From positions 16,823,886 through 16,887,885 of the forward strand of contig CM053800.1 of NCBI GenBank assembly GCA_028671895.1: 64,000 bases of DNA. The letters are read 5' to 3'. Source of the stretch: Oenanthe sinensis. Its lineage: Eukaryota; Streptophyta; Magnoliopsida; Apiales; Apiaceae. The translations under genes were made by a program, and so were the position numbers. This document shows, in pieces, positions 11,351 through 23,665 of this stretch. Below the pieces are notes generated by a model. It searched no databases and was not told the origin of the DNA. It was given only the letters and a program-made list of their open reading frames with translations. The first letter of the stretch is position 1, and each line of letters starts with the position of its first letter.

Positions 11351-12916
11351 TGTTGGTGTAGGTGCCCTAGAGGCAATACAATGTTTCTTTTAATAGACCT
11401 TTATGTCATTTGATTATTCAATAAACGTATTTATTATGACTTTAAATACTGCGATATATTTGTTAGCATAATAAATGTCCTTAGAATTATGATACACATT
11501 GTATAGTTTAGTAAATGACTTGAACTTGAGATTATATAATATATCATATTCTTAAATGTCCCTAGTCGAGTATTATTATTACAGGACAATAATAATACAT
11601 AAATAGACTAGTATGTTGTTTGACAGATAACCACATCTCATTGGGTATAAGTATGGGGATACTAAAGTGAACACATAGGTACATGCAGGAGTACATGGTA
11701 CTGGACAGACCCATAGTGAGATTCTTCATGTTTAATAAAGTCATAAGAAAGACTCACAGTGATAATGGTGTAATGATCCTCTGACTTGAGATTATTATAT
11801 TTCTATACGATGATTAATATACTTTGACTACATTAAAAGTTATCTTTGACCGGGTAATGATAAAAGTGGACATCGGGTATATCATGAGTCGTATGAGAAA
11901 TATGAATGATAGATAAAGGATTTAACCCTCCTATAATTAGGAGAGATATTATTGGCCTCTTGATTGAGTGAGACTATAAAATGCATGGCCGTGCTCAAAT
12001 AATGATTTGTTTTCATAGTCTGCTCATGGATCAAGTAAACCCGGATTAAATGTTGTAGAGGATGACTAAATACATGCCTCGAATTTAATCTATAATATAT
12101 ATGGTTAAAGGGATTATATTACACGGAAACATTAATCACGAAAGGTTTTCTCGAATCACGATTTAATTATTATTTAATTGGGTAGCAATGATGTATTACT
12201 AGATACTGTTCATTGTTTATAATTTTATTGGAGAATAAAAGTATTGCTAATTAAATAATAGCCTATAGGGTCACACACATAGAGTACTTAGAGGAATAGT
12301 TAATTTAAATTATAGATTTAAATTAATTGATGATTATTTGAATTTTATTATATTAATTAAGTGAGACTTAATTAATTGAAATAATATAAATTTGAATTTG
12401 AATTCTGCCCTTAATAATTAAGTATGACTTAATTATTAATTAAATAATAGAAATTCGGTTTTATTATTTAATCCTAAACATACATGGGTTAGGCTTTGCT
12501 GTTATGGGTTGCTGTTATGGGCCTATTAACCAACCATTATAAATAGATAATGTAGGGTTAATAGGGTTTAACGTTTTTGAGAAAAAACAAACCCTAGAGG
12601 TAGCAGGCAGCAGCAAGGGGCAGAGAAGGCAGAATTCGAAATCATCAAAGGAGGCTAGTACATCCATTCCGTAATCAAGGTCGTGAGACGTTCTTGAAGG
12701 TACTCGTGTGGATACCATAGAGGTGTTTTCGAGAGGAAGACACAAGTCGTGAAAGCTAGGATCTCCGTTGAGTTCGTGTAAGTCAAGACCAGACAAAGGT
12801 ATGATTCCGTTTCACAATAATCAGTCCAGGCTTATACATGATCCTGCGTTTAGGGTTCCAAAATTTTCGTTATATTTACGTTTAATCCGCTGCGTTTTAT
12901 GCCTCGGAACCCAACA
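11351..12916 (+). repeat. 3' LTR of element A, 1,566 bp, complete
   Basis: Begins TGTTGGTGTAGG and ends ACCCAACA. It contains the AGGGTCACACACA block (12268), the two AT-rich hairpins, TATAAATA at 12538-12545 and the U5 inverted repeat. The second hairpin is perfect here (TAATAATTAAGT with ACTTAATTATTA) but carries two unpaired changes in the 5' LTR. An antisense 93-codon ORF appears in both LTRs and is not a gene. Confidence 0.93.
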
Positions 12917-13889
12917 CTAGATGGGATTTAATCCTCCTAATTTTAGGAGTGATATTATTGGCCTCTTGTTTGAGTGAGACTATGAAATGTACGGTCGTGC
13001 TCAAATATTGATTTGATTTTAATAGTCTACTCATCGATCAAGAAAATAAAGATTAAATTATGAAGAGGATGACACGAGATATGCCTTGAGTTTAATCTAT
13101 AATATCAAGATTAAAGAGATTATATTACATGGAACATTATTCACGAAAGTCTTAATCGAATCACCGATTTATTATTATTACTGGGTAACAATGATGTATT
13201 ACTAGATGCCTCTCATTGTTTACAATTTTAATTAGATATTAAAATTGTTGCCAACGTAATAATATCCTACAGGGTCACACACAAAGAACGCTTGAAGGAG
13301 AAATAATTTAAATTGTGAATTTAAATTAAATAAGTAATTTATTTTATTTATGATATTAATTAAGTATGACTTAATTAATTATATAAATAGAATAAATGAA
13401 TTATTTAAACTAATTCCAAAATTAATAATTAATTAAATAAGTGAGACTTAATTAAATAATTTAGAATTTTGGATTAGTATTAATTATAATTGAATTGTAA
13501 TTAGAAAACTTATTCCTCTCTCTATATAATCTCTTTATGGGATGATTTAATAATTGAGACATATTTTTACTAAAACCCTAGCCGTTTTGAGAAAACAGGA
13601 ATATATAGAGAGAGAAGCAGTTTTCGGGTGCTAGTACACATCAATCTTTCATGAAAAGTGTTCGTGTGGATATCGTAGAGCGTAGATCGCGAGAGCGGGA
13701 TATGTGGTGATTAAACAAGCTTTGGACCTCCATTAATCTTCCATTAATGAACTGTTAAAGCTTCTAAAGGTATTTATTCTTTATCTCTGAATTAAATCTT
13801 ATGTTTTCACATGGATCCTGCAGAGGGTTTCGCTATTTTGATTTATTTTTCGCGTTTATTCCGCTGCGTTTGTGCCTCGAAACCCTTCA
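12917..13889 (+). repeat. Right part of a family-B copia LTR, split by element A
   Basis: Starts CTAGATGGGATTT and matches the intact B LTR (61681-63222) from its position ~575 to the end. It has TATATAA at 13523-13529 and the U5 pair AGGGTTTCG (13824-13832) with CGAAACCCT (13878-13886). No PBS follows: the next base already reads element C gag. So this was a 3' or solo B LTR inserted into C. Its left part should have preceded element A but has been lost. Confidence 0.88.
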
Positions 13890-16800
13890 ATTAAAACATG
13901 CTCACATGATGATTTGGATGAGATTGACGAGCACCTTGCTTTTCTGACAAGGAAGTTTTCAAAGCTTAAATTCAAGAGGAATCCAAATGCTCAAAGGCTT
14001 GGATCCCAGTTTAGAAGCAACAATCAAAACAAAAATTTGGTTGATATATCTAAATTTAAATGCTTTAATTGTGGATTGGCTAGTCATTTCTCTAATGAAT
14101 GCAGAAAGCCAAAATAAGAAAAGGCAAAGTCATATGAGGGTATTGATTATAAAAAGAAATACTTTGACCTTTTAAAACAGAAAGAAAAGGCTTTTGTTAT
14201 TGAGGAGAAGGACTGGGCTGCTGAGGACAGTGATTCTGAAGAATTCATCAATCTAGCTCTAATGGCCAACCATGAAGATGAAGAAGCTAGTTCATCATCA
14301 AATCAGGTACTAGCTACTAACTTTTCTGAGCTTACAACTGATGAATGAAATAGTTCTATTAATGAAATGCCTAATGAATTGTATAATTTGCATGTCACTC
14401 TTAAATTTCTAAACAAATAAAACCTCAAGTTAAAGAACACCATTGATGCCTTAGCTGAGAGGAATGCTTTTCTTGAAAATGAACTTTTTTGTTTAGATAG
14501 ATTCAAGTAGGAAAGTAAAGATACTAGAGATGAACTAGTAAACAGTTTGAGAAGAGAAGAATTATTGAAAGAACAATTAGCTGAAGAAATTAAAACCATT
14601 AACAGATGGAATAGGTCTGTTAAAACTGCCAAACAAATCATTGATGTTCAGAGTGTAGATACTCTAGGAGAATCCCCTAAATCAATAGGCTAGCCATTGG
14701 TTGATACTTCAATGAATAAAGATCAATCGACTGCTAATCCTTCATCAACTGATAAGGATTATCAATCGATAAGCATCCATCGACAAGTAAATCATCAATG
14801 GCTAATAAAAAGAAAAAATTTAGCACTCCTATCAAGTTTGTTAAGGAAACCAAATATCAAGTTGAGGCTAAGGTTGATAAAATCAACATAGGTAGCTTAT
14901 CCAAGAACCAATTAAAAGCAAAATTAGAAGAGATAGCACTTGTGGAAATTATCCAACCTAAGTCTGAGAAAAAGAAAAAAAATAGGAATGGTAAAGTAGG
15001 CATAAATAAGCACAACAATTACACTTCTGATATGTATGCCCCTAGAAAGGTATGTGCTAAATGTGGTAGTGTAAATCAGTTGTCTATGCAATGCAAAAAT
15101 GAAAAGAAATCTATATGTTCAAATGATTTAAATGCACATGCCATGTTTACCAATCCTATGCTCATGAATGCCTTGTCTTCTAATTTAGTTTCACCTAATG
15201 TTCATATGCTATATGCACAAGTTCCATACATGTATAATCCTTTCTTTGCATATACAAATATGAACATGCCTGGTATGCCATGGAACATGCCTAATGTAGA
15301 TAATGAAATGCATGGAAATTCTGCCATGAGTTCCAAGGTGTCTAAGCCCCAAAAGCCAACTCCCAAAGTTAAAGTGGATTTAAACCCACCAAAACAAAAG
15401 AAACCAAAGTTGGCAACCAAGGCTCAGGCTGCAACTAATAATAGAGGACCCAAGGCAACCTGGGTACCAAAAGTAACTTGATTATTTTATATGTGTGTAG
15501 GGAAACAGGAAGAAGAATCTCTGGTACTTAGATAGTAGATGTTCAAGGCATATGATTGGAGATTTGTCCCTGCTCACTAAGTTTGTGGAAAAGGCTGACT
15601 CATGAGTTACTTTTGGAGATAACAACAAAGGTTTTACTCTGAGATATGGCTCAATTGCAAAAGAGAATGTTATCATTGAACCTGTATCACTAGTTGATGG
15701 TTTGAAGCACAATTTGCTCAGCATTAATCAATTGTGTGATAATGGAAATGGTGTATGGTTTATAACTGGATCATGCATCATAGCCAACAAAGAATCTAGT
15801 GAAATTTTCTTAACTGGAGAAATAAAAAGAAATGTCTATGTGGCTGATTTCAACTCTGTAAAGGCAAACTCAATAAAATGCCTACTTAGCAAAGCCAATA
15901 CAAATGAAAGTTGGATTTGGCATAAGAAGCTAGCCTATTTGAATTTCAAATCCAAGAATCATTTGGTTAGAAAGAATATGGTTAGAGGCATTCCATAGAT
16001 GGAATTCACCAAAGATGGACTTTGTGATGCCTGTCAAAATGGAAAACAAAGAAAAGCATCATTCAAGTCAAAGTCTGAATCATCAATTGATAAGCCTTTA
16101 GAATTGATTCACATGGATTTATTTGGTCTAGTCAACATCATGTCAATTGCCAAAAAGAAATATGCATTAGTCATTGTGGATGACTTCACAAGATATATAT
16201 GGGTATATTTCTTACACTCTAAGGATGAGTCAAGCAAATTCATTATCAATCATGTGAAGAATGTTGATAATGGCACTGAATGGAAGGTCAACAAAATCAG
16301 AAGTGATAATGGTACTGAATTCAAGAATACAACAATGAAATAATTCTGTGAAGAAAAAGGTATCACTTATCATTTCTCTACACCAAGGATTCCACAGCAA
16401 AATGGAGTAGTTAAAACGAAAAATAGGACCTTGATTGAAGCTGCTAGAACTATGTTAGAAGAAGCAAAACTTCCTACATATTTCTAGGCAGAAGTAATTA
16501 ACACTGCTTGCTACATTCAAAATATTTCCATGGTCAATCAACTTAAAGTCAAAACACCATATTAGTTGATGAAGAAAGAAAAGAAGCCAACCGTTAATTT
16601 TCTTCATGTCTATGGCTGCATATGTTTTGTACTAAGGAATCAAGGTGAAAATCTAGAGAAATTTGAAGCCAAGACTGATGAAGCTATATTTGTTGGATAT
16701 GGAATAACAACCAAAGCATACAGAGTCTATAATCTAAGATTGCACAATGTTATGGAAACTATGCATGTAGTCTTTGATGACAAGAAAATTCAAGGGTTGT

Positions 16801-18785
16801 TTGATGAAGGTTTTCATGAACTATTGCACTTTGAAAATGAATCTACAAGCAATAGTGAAGATAGTGATGATGATGTAGAAATTTCAAGAAATCAAGTACC
16901 TAGAATCCTCCCATCAATTGATGTCAATGTCTCAACAGATAACTTATCAGTTAACAATCATCAATCGACTGATAATACATCAATTGATAATCATTCGATG
17001 TATAACAAGTCTACTCAATAGTCTTGAAGAAGAGTGTCCATCTCAGGGGGAGGGTTCACAAATGAACAATCACATCACAATGATCATAACAATTCAAATG
17101 ATCATGAAGTATCATCTTCAAGGAAAAATTTACCATCTCAAAGGAAATGGACAAAAAGTCATCCCTTTGAATTGATTATTGGAGATGAAAATGATGGTGT
17201 CAAAACTAGAAGTGCAACTCAAAATGAATGCTTGTATAGTAGCTTCCTGTCTCAAAAAGAACTAAAGAGGATTGAAGAAGCCTTGAAGGATCCTGATTGG
17301 ATAATTGCTATGCAAGAAGAGTTGGACCAGTTTGAAAGAAACAATGTATGGAAGCTGGTGCCCAAACCAAAGAACAAGTCTGTCATTTGTACAAAATGGG
17401 TGTTCAGAAACAAAATGGATGAATATGGTACAATGACAAGGAATAAAGCAAGATTAGTGGCAAAGGGCTATTCATAAGAAGAAGGCATAGATTTTGATGA
17501 AACACTTGCACCTGTTGCAAGATTGGAAGAAATCAAAATCTTTCTAGCTTATGTTGCTCATGCAAATTTCAAGGTGTATCAGATGGATGTGAAAAGTCAT
17601 TTTCTCAATGAAGAACTAGAAGAAGAAGTATATGTAGAACAACCTCATAGTTTCATTGATCATGTTCATCCTGGATTTGTATACCATCTTCTCGAGGCAC
17701 TTTATGGATTGAAACAAGCACCTAGAGCCTGGTATGACACTTCGTCTAAATTCTTGATTGAGAATCACTTCATAAGATGGACTATTGATAAAACTCTCTT
17801 TCATAGAAATTTTAGTGGCTCTATGATTCTTGTTTAAATCTATGTAGATGACATTATTTTTGGCTCAACTAATGAGAAACTTTTTCAAAAGTTTGCTAAG
17901 TTGATGCAGAGTAAATATGAAATGAGCATGATGGGAGAACTTACATATTTTCTTAGTTTGCAAGTCAAACAAGTCAAAGATGGTATTTTCATAAATCAAA
18001 CCAAATATATTTCGGATTTATTAAAGAGATATAATTTAAATGAATGTTATTCTGCAAAAACTCTCATGGCCACTACAACTAAACTTGAATTGAATACTAA
18101 AGAAGCTAAACTGGACATTTCAAGTTATAGAGGCATGGTTGGATCATTACTTTATTTAACTGCAAGTATGCCAGACATAATGTTTGCTACATGTCTTTGT
18201 GCTAGGTTTCAGGCTGACCCAAGAGAATCTCATTTGATTGCAATAAAAAGAATATCCAGATATCTCAAAGGAACTCCAAATCTTGGAATTTGGTACCCTA
18301 GAGATTCTAGATTTGACCTAATTTGTTATTCAGATGCAGACTATGCAGGTTGCAGAATTGACAAAAAAGTACTACAGGCACCTGTCAATTTCTAGGAAAC
18401 AAGCTTGTATCATGGTTTAACAAGAAGCATAATTTAGTATCTACATCTATTGCAGAAGCTGAATATATTGCAGCTGGAAGTTTCTGTACATAAATTTTAT
18501 GGATGAGGAATCAAATATTTTACTATGGGTTCAACATGAGCAAAATTCCTATATTCTGTGACAACATAAGTGCCATTGCAATAACAAAAAAATCTTGTGC
18601 AACATTCCAGAACCAAGCACATTGACATAAGGTATCACTTTATTAGGGAATATGTAATGAATGGTACAGTTGAATTACATTTTGTTCCTAGTGAAAGACA
18701 ACTTGCAGACATTTTTACCAAACCACTGGATGAATCTACTTTCAATAGATTGGTCTGTGATTTAGGTATGCTTAATTATATTTAA
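13890..18785 (+). pseudogene. gag-pol of element C, many stops
   Basis: Mostly one frame, broken by over a dozen stops and two frameshifts (near 14800 and 15490). A first zinc knuckle CX2CX4HX4C lies near 14060-14110. A second Cys motif, CAKCGS..., near 15060 lacks the usual His. Protease reads DSR at 15531-15539 instead of DSG, so the catalytic Gly is lost. Integrase zinc region has HKKLAY where HKKLSH is usual. The core keeps MDLFG and RSDNGTEF (16301), but the catalytic Glu of the usual VERKN motif is Lys (VVKTKN, ~16415). TAG at 16485 replaces a conserved Trp (YFWAE). RT has YVDD near 17840, just after a stop; RNase H ends at 18785. An acidic spacer at 16830-17200 repeats SID/STD tripeptides. 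The product would be polyprotein for reverse transcription and integration; it is thoroughly inactive. Confidence 0.9.
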
Positions 18786-19434
18786 TTCATTGAATGTCTG
18801 ACAAGTTATGTATTTAGGTTAATTTTAGCCATTGACTATGTTAATCTATTGATTCTTCCATAATCAATTGATAAACATTTTACTCATCAATGGATAAGTG
18901 TAGCTATCAACAGATAAATGTACCAATTGGTGATATATTTACTTATCGATGGATAATTGTAGCTATCGACAGATAAATATATCAATTGATGATATATTTA
19001 TCTATCGATGGATAATAGTACATGTCGATGGATAAGTTAATTACCAGTCGATGACCTGGAATTTAAAGGGGTCCATGTCATCAATCGACCTGTACAAAAT
19101 CTAGCTGTTGATTACTTGTTTTATCAATTGATTAATACATACATCTCTGTATGTATAACAGTCGATGGCTAAAAATGGTAATTTCTTCTTTTCATTTTTC
19201 TTCCAACGGTCGATTAAGTTCTATTTTGAGTAAGAAAGTAATTGGGAACTTAGTAAATATAAATAGTGAGATTAAAAAAACTTTTAATTCTTACTTGCAA
19301 TTTTACTAAAGATTTCTCTGTCTATGTCTCTCTCTCTATCAACGAACTCAATCCCTAATTTTTTTTTCTTCTCCTTGTACTCAAACTTTCTACAACTTCA
19401 AAGATTTTGTTCTACTAAATTATTACTCTAAGGA
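18786..19434 (+). repeat. Intergenic spacer of element C with ~60-bp tandem repeats
   Basis: Non-coding spacer between RNase H and the downstream ORF. Units start with TTTA(C/T) at 18878, 18938 and 18997 (period 59-60, third partial). Each holds near-palindromes such as TATCGATGGATAA and ATCAATTGATGATA. Similar motifs continue to ~19170. The last 250 bp include CT-rich stretches and could act as the leader of the downstream ORF. Confidence 0.75.
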
Positions 19435-22400
19435 ATGGCATCTTCATCCAATAAAGTCTCGCAAGCCGGTTTCATCTATGAGCTCAACAATTTTGTGGCT
19501 TGCACTGTGGTTGAAGAAGCTCCAAAAGAATTTCATCCTTTAATGCAATTCTTGGAAACCTGTAAAGTTCAAAAGGCATTGAAAGAAGCCCCAATAATAA
19601 TATGCAATCTGGTGGAAGAGTTTTGGAACTCTACAGAAGTTGTTGATGACTTTTCAAGCATCAAATTCAATTGCAAGGGACAAGAGTACATTCTTACTAC
19701 TTTAATTCTAAATGAATGTTTAGATTTGCCTGTTAATAATACTGATAATATGCCAAGTGAATCAGATATTAGAAACATGCTTAGGGCTGTCAATTATGCA
19801 AATCCTGACATTAATTTAGGACAAGAAGTTAGAAAGCATCTTAGGAGAGAATGGTCTTATTTCTTTGATGCAATAATAAAATGTTTTAGTGGTAAAATTA
19901 GCAATTTTGATGCCATAACTTCTAGTATGCAACAAATAGCATATAGTGTCTTGTTTGATGAATATCATAATTTATCTTCTATATTGCTATATGAGATTAC
20001 TACTAAGTTAGGAAAGAAGCATGATAGGTCTAATCATATTTACTATGCTAGATTTATCATGATTTTTGTTAACCACTTTGTCAAAGAAATTGAGATTTGC
20101 AGGGAAACTGAAACCTTTGAGTGTTGGACTCAAAACAAAAGGGTCCTCAAAGACTTGGTAAGAATCAATCTTGACAGTAATGTGTAATTGATTTATTCAC
20201 CTTTTGTTCAGATATTTATCTCTACCTTAACTTCTTCCAATCCCCATTCTTCTTCACCTTCTGTGGCTATGGAGGGTGTTAGTAATGACCCCAACCCTCC
20301 TACCCAAGCCACACATTCAGTTTCTAAGTCCAAATCTAAAAGGCCAACCTCAACAGTTTTCCAAAAACCTGTTGTTGTAAAATCTAAGAAAATAAAAACA
20401 CTTGTTGTGGTAGGTAGACTAGAAGGAGATGTAGGTGGTGAGGGAACTGGGGAACATCAAAGAACCCAGAAGGATAAGGAGAGTGGGGGTGTGCAACCTC
20501 AGCCAAGCCACTCCACAGTCTCTCAAAAGACTGTGAATGTTAATATGGAAAATACCACATTTCTATTGGCATCTTCTAAAAAGGATGACAGTATTGAAAA
20601 TATCCCAAAACCAGGGGCACAGAACCAAATTGGGGACACACCATCCAAATTTACCAAAACCTATGGTAGGAGAGAAAAGAAAGTTACCTTTTCACTTGGG
20701 GAATCATACACTGCAAAATCACAGGAAACTGTGGTGGAGCCTTCTCAAAGTCAGTCTGATGCATCTCATATAAATGATGAGATGCAGACCCATTCTCTCT
20801 CAATTCCAATCCCTTCTATTATTCATTCCCCTTCTCATAAAATTTCTTTAGAAAATGTTCTGATAAATAATCAGACATTTTCAAATTCTCATTCTTTATT
20901 TTTCAAGGAGAAGCCAACAATCTCTTCTGAATTTTCTTCCCAGGGAATTCAGGATTCCATTTCTCATATCATTACAAATATCACTTCTCAAATAATTACC
21001 TTAACTATTTCTTCTCCATCAATTGATGTTCCTTCATCAATTGATATACAACCATCGACTGATAAGCCATCGATCGATACTCAAGATCAATCGATGGGTA
21101 TGCATCAATCGATGGATATCCCAAACACCTCAACTGATAACATCTGTACATCAATTGATGCTCAATCAATTGATGTTGCACAAACACTCTTAGGAATGAG
21201 TGAATTGAGTGAGATGCAGGATTGCAGCCTGGCAAAAAGAGATGGAATGAGTAAGGTCATTCCTATTTCTTCCGGGAATGTGAGTGAGACACTTGTGGGC
21301 CACACCTTAGAAGGTGCACAAGATATGAGTGAGGGAGATGTGAGATTCCAGGATGAGATCCTGATGCAAAATAGAGAGATGAGTGAGAGAGATTTTTTTT
21401 TTACTATTTATAGATGAATTGGAAATTGAGTTGTTGTCTGAGGAGAAAGGTGTCAAGGAATTAGGGGGGCATCAAATGCAGAAGCTAGTGGGTGTGGAAT
21501 TAATAATGAAATTGAAGAGGAAGTTGATGCTGGTGACTTGGATCCACAGAATTTCATTCATCATGATCCACAATATAAAGGGTTGGCTGCTTCAAGTAAC
21601 AAGGATGCAGAACAACTATTGGGAATAGATCATACAGAACAAAGGACCTGGAATCTAAAGGAGAGCATTGCCAATACAATAGACATATGTTATATGGCAC
21701 ATAAGGAGTTCGAAAGTGATTCTGATGAGGAGCCATGGATGAGCACAATTGATGGTTCCTTAGTAGCTGCTGAAACTGAGATTCTTTCTCGGTATATGAG
21801 GGCAACGGTTGAAGGAGAAATTGAAGATCCAAATCAAATGAGAATTGCTCATTATATGAGGGAGTCATTAAAAATTCTAAAGATCACAGTACCAGGAGTG
21901 AAGAGAGAATTGGAGATCAATAAGGATTATGTCAATTCTAACAAGGATGCATTGGAGAGAAGGTTAGATGAGAAGCTACCAATTAACACTATGGGTCAAA
22001 TCAAGGACAAGCTTTTCAAGGAATCTAAAATTTTTACAGCTTTGGAAACTAGAGTGGGATCTCTAAAAAAGAAGATGGATGATATAATTGAAAGCCAGAG
22101 TCTACATTCTTCCATTCTTCAGAAATTTCTTGACAGAATGCCACCACCCCCTCCAATTGATGATAACAAAAAGGGGGATAATAGAAAGAAGAGAGATGGT
22201 GATGGTGATGGTAATGGTGATGGCAAAGGTAGTGGTGTTGGTGGTTTTTGTATGGACAAAATAAGTGGCATTGGAGGTTCTGCAGCTAAAAGGACTAAAT
22301 ATGGAAGCAATAGAGATGATCAATCTTTTAATTCATTTAAGTCATCTAAGTCACCCAAAGATGACTTAGAACAGAAAAAGAAAGAATTCAAGAGGTTTGA

Positions 22401-23480
22401 AGATGATCTAGAAGCTAGAAGGATTTCTAGGGAAAGAGAAACTCAGTCTATGATTGAGATGGAAAGGAAAAGGATTGAAGATTTGAAGAAAAGCACTGAG
22501 TTGGTGACAGAGGCAGTAGAAAGAGGAAACTTGGATGAGTTCATTGCTCAAACAAGAAAGATGAATGAAGATGCCCAAAAGGCTGTCAAAGAAGTAATTC
22601 AAATGCAGAAGCCTTTCTAACAATTGATCTTGAAGCCCTTGAAGAAAAGAAAAAGGGCAAATCCATAATGATTGAAGAAGAAAAGAAAAGGAAAGAGCCA
22701 GTTGGCCCGAAGTTTCTTCAAGGAGCCATTTCATCAGGATTGTCAGATGCTGCAAGAAGAGAAAAGGGGAATGAAGAAATTGCAAGACAAATGGAAATGG
22801 AATGGATCATGGAAGATCAATTAATGGAACAACCACTGAGGAAAATAGGTATGGCCAAGAAAATGTCAAGTTCTATTCAAGAAAGAGTGGTTCAGGAAAA
22901 CCTCTAGGGTAAACAAGAAGAAATCAAGGAGGAGGTTACAATTGAAGGATATGATATGAAAGGAATACTAGTGATAAGTGAAAAAGGGCCGATTGGAGTA
23001 AGGACTCACCCTACAACCTCTTACCAAGAAGAATCTATGAGGTTGGAATATGAAAATGTAGTGAAGATCACTTATTCATTGAAGGTGATAATGAAGCAAA
23101 GCTACATTGTTCTGAAGACCATCCTTCCACTACCCAACAGAAAGTACAAACTCAACACAACAATTACTCAGGAGATTCAACAACAAATTTCAAAGCTAAG
23201 GAGATCAAAGGAAGAAGCTGAATTTGATTCACCTCTTAAGCTATAGAAGTCACAAGTCAAAAAGGTGGTGTTGGAGCCAAAATATACAATGATTTTTACA
23301 GATATGAAGGGCAACACAAAGTTCTTTGATATCTGTAAATATCTGGACAAAATCACAGATGAAGAAATATATTACCTTTTGAGGAAACATGGGGAAACTG
23401 ACAGAGATGAAGCAATTTTGAGGAGTTCTTTCATGAGGAAACTAAAGGAAAATGCTGAGAAGAGAAGGAAAAGAAACTAA
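19435..23480 (+). pseudogene. Large downstream ORF of element C (SIRE extra-ORF position)
   Basis: ATG at 19435. The frame runs on past one stop (TAA 20185), then through two compensating homopolymer shifts (T10 near 21392, G6 near 21463), one shift near 22600, and stops at 22906 and 23244, ending at 23480. That is about 1,340 codons. The N-terminal ~240 residues look globular and helical and match element D residue for residue in places (e.g. LR(R/K)EWS(Y/F)FFD). A Ser/Thr-rich middle follows, with SID/STD/SMD repeats (21020-21180). Then come a Lys/Glu-rich, probably coiled-coil section (21860-22800) and a basic tail. I see no signal peptide or clear membrane segment, so calling it envelope-like rests only on position. 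Function unknown. Confidence 0.8.
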
Positions 23481-23651
23481 TTGGATTATGAAGATTGTGA
23501 AGACATTGAAGCAGCTTGCAAGAGGCATCTGACAAACTGGTACTTTCAAAATTCAAAAGTGCTATTTAAATTTCTTAATTCTATCTGAATGAAAATAATT
23601 AGGAGTTCTGTTATCATCATGTAGATTTATGCCTGTTCATATCACAGACAC

Positions 23652-23664
23652 AAATAGGGGGAGA
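23652..23664 (+). other. Polypurine tract of element C
   Basis: AAATAGGGGGAGA stands one base before the LTR start TGTTAGGAATC. Element D has the near-identical AAATAGGGGAGA at 33131-33142. Confidence 0.85.
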
Positions 23665-23665
23665 T

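Larger units (their letters stand above)
4546..12916 (+). mobile_element. Ty1/copia element A, nearly complete, 5' LTR truncated
   Basis: The order is truncated 5' LTR (4546-5492), PBS, long leader, gag-pol frame (7370-11336), PPT and full 3' LTR (11351-12916). The protease, integrase, RT, RNase H order defines Ty1/copia. It inserted into a family-B LTR: the bases after 12916 continue that LTR from its position ~575, so the right target copy is probably CTAGA. The matching left copy and left flank are gone because the 5' LTR starts at its own position ~620, directly after gypsy sequence. By eye the two LTRs differ at about 1.5% of ~945 shared positions, so this is the youngest-looking insertion in the window. 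Confidence 0.9.

Noticed and set aside
18878..19056. Regular ~60-bp repeats considered as CRISPR-like
   Set aside because: Whole units repeat, no unique spacers, and the context is a plant retroelement.
22102..22323. Minus-strand Ile/Thr-rich and Pro/Leu-rich ORFs
   Set aside because: Shadows of the Gly/Asp-rich GATGGTGATGG repeat in the C downstream ORF.
19435..23480. Envelope gene of a retrovirus-like element
   Set aside because: Position fits, but no signal peptide, cleavage site or membrane segment is visible; described as an extra ORF of unknown role.
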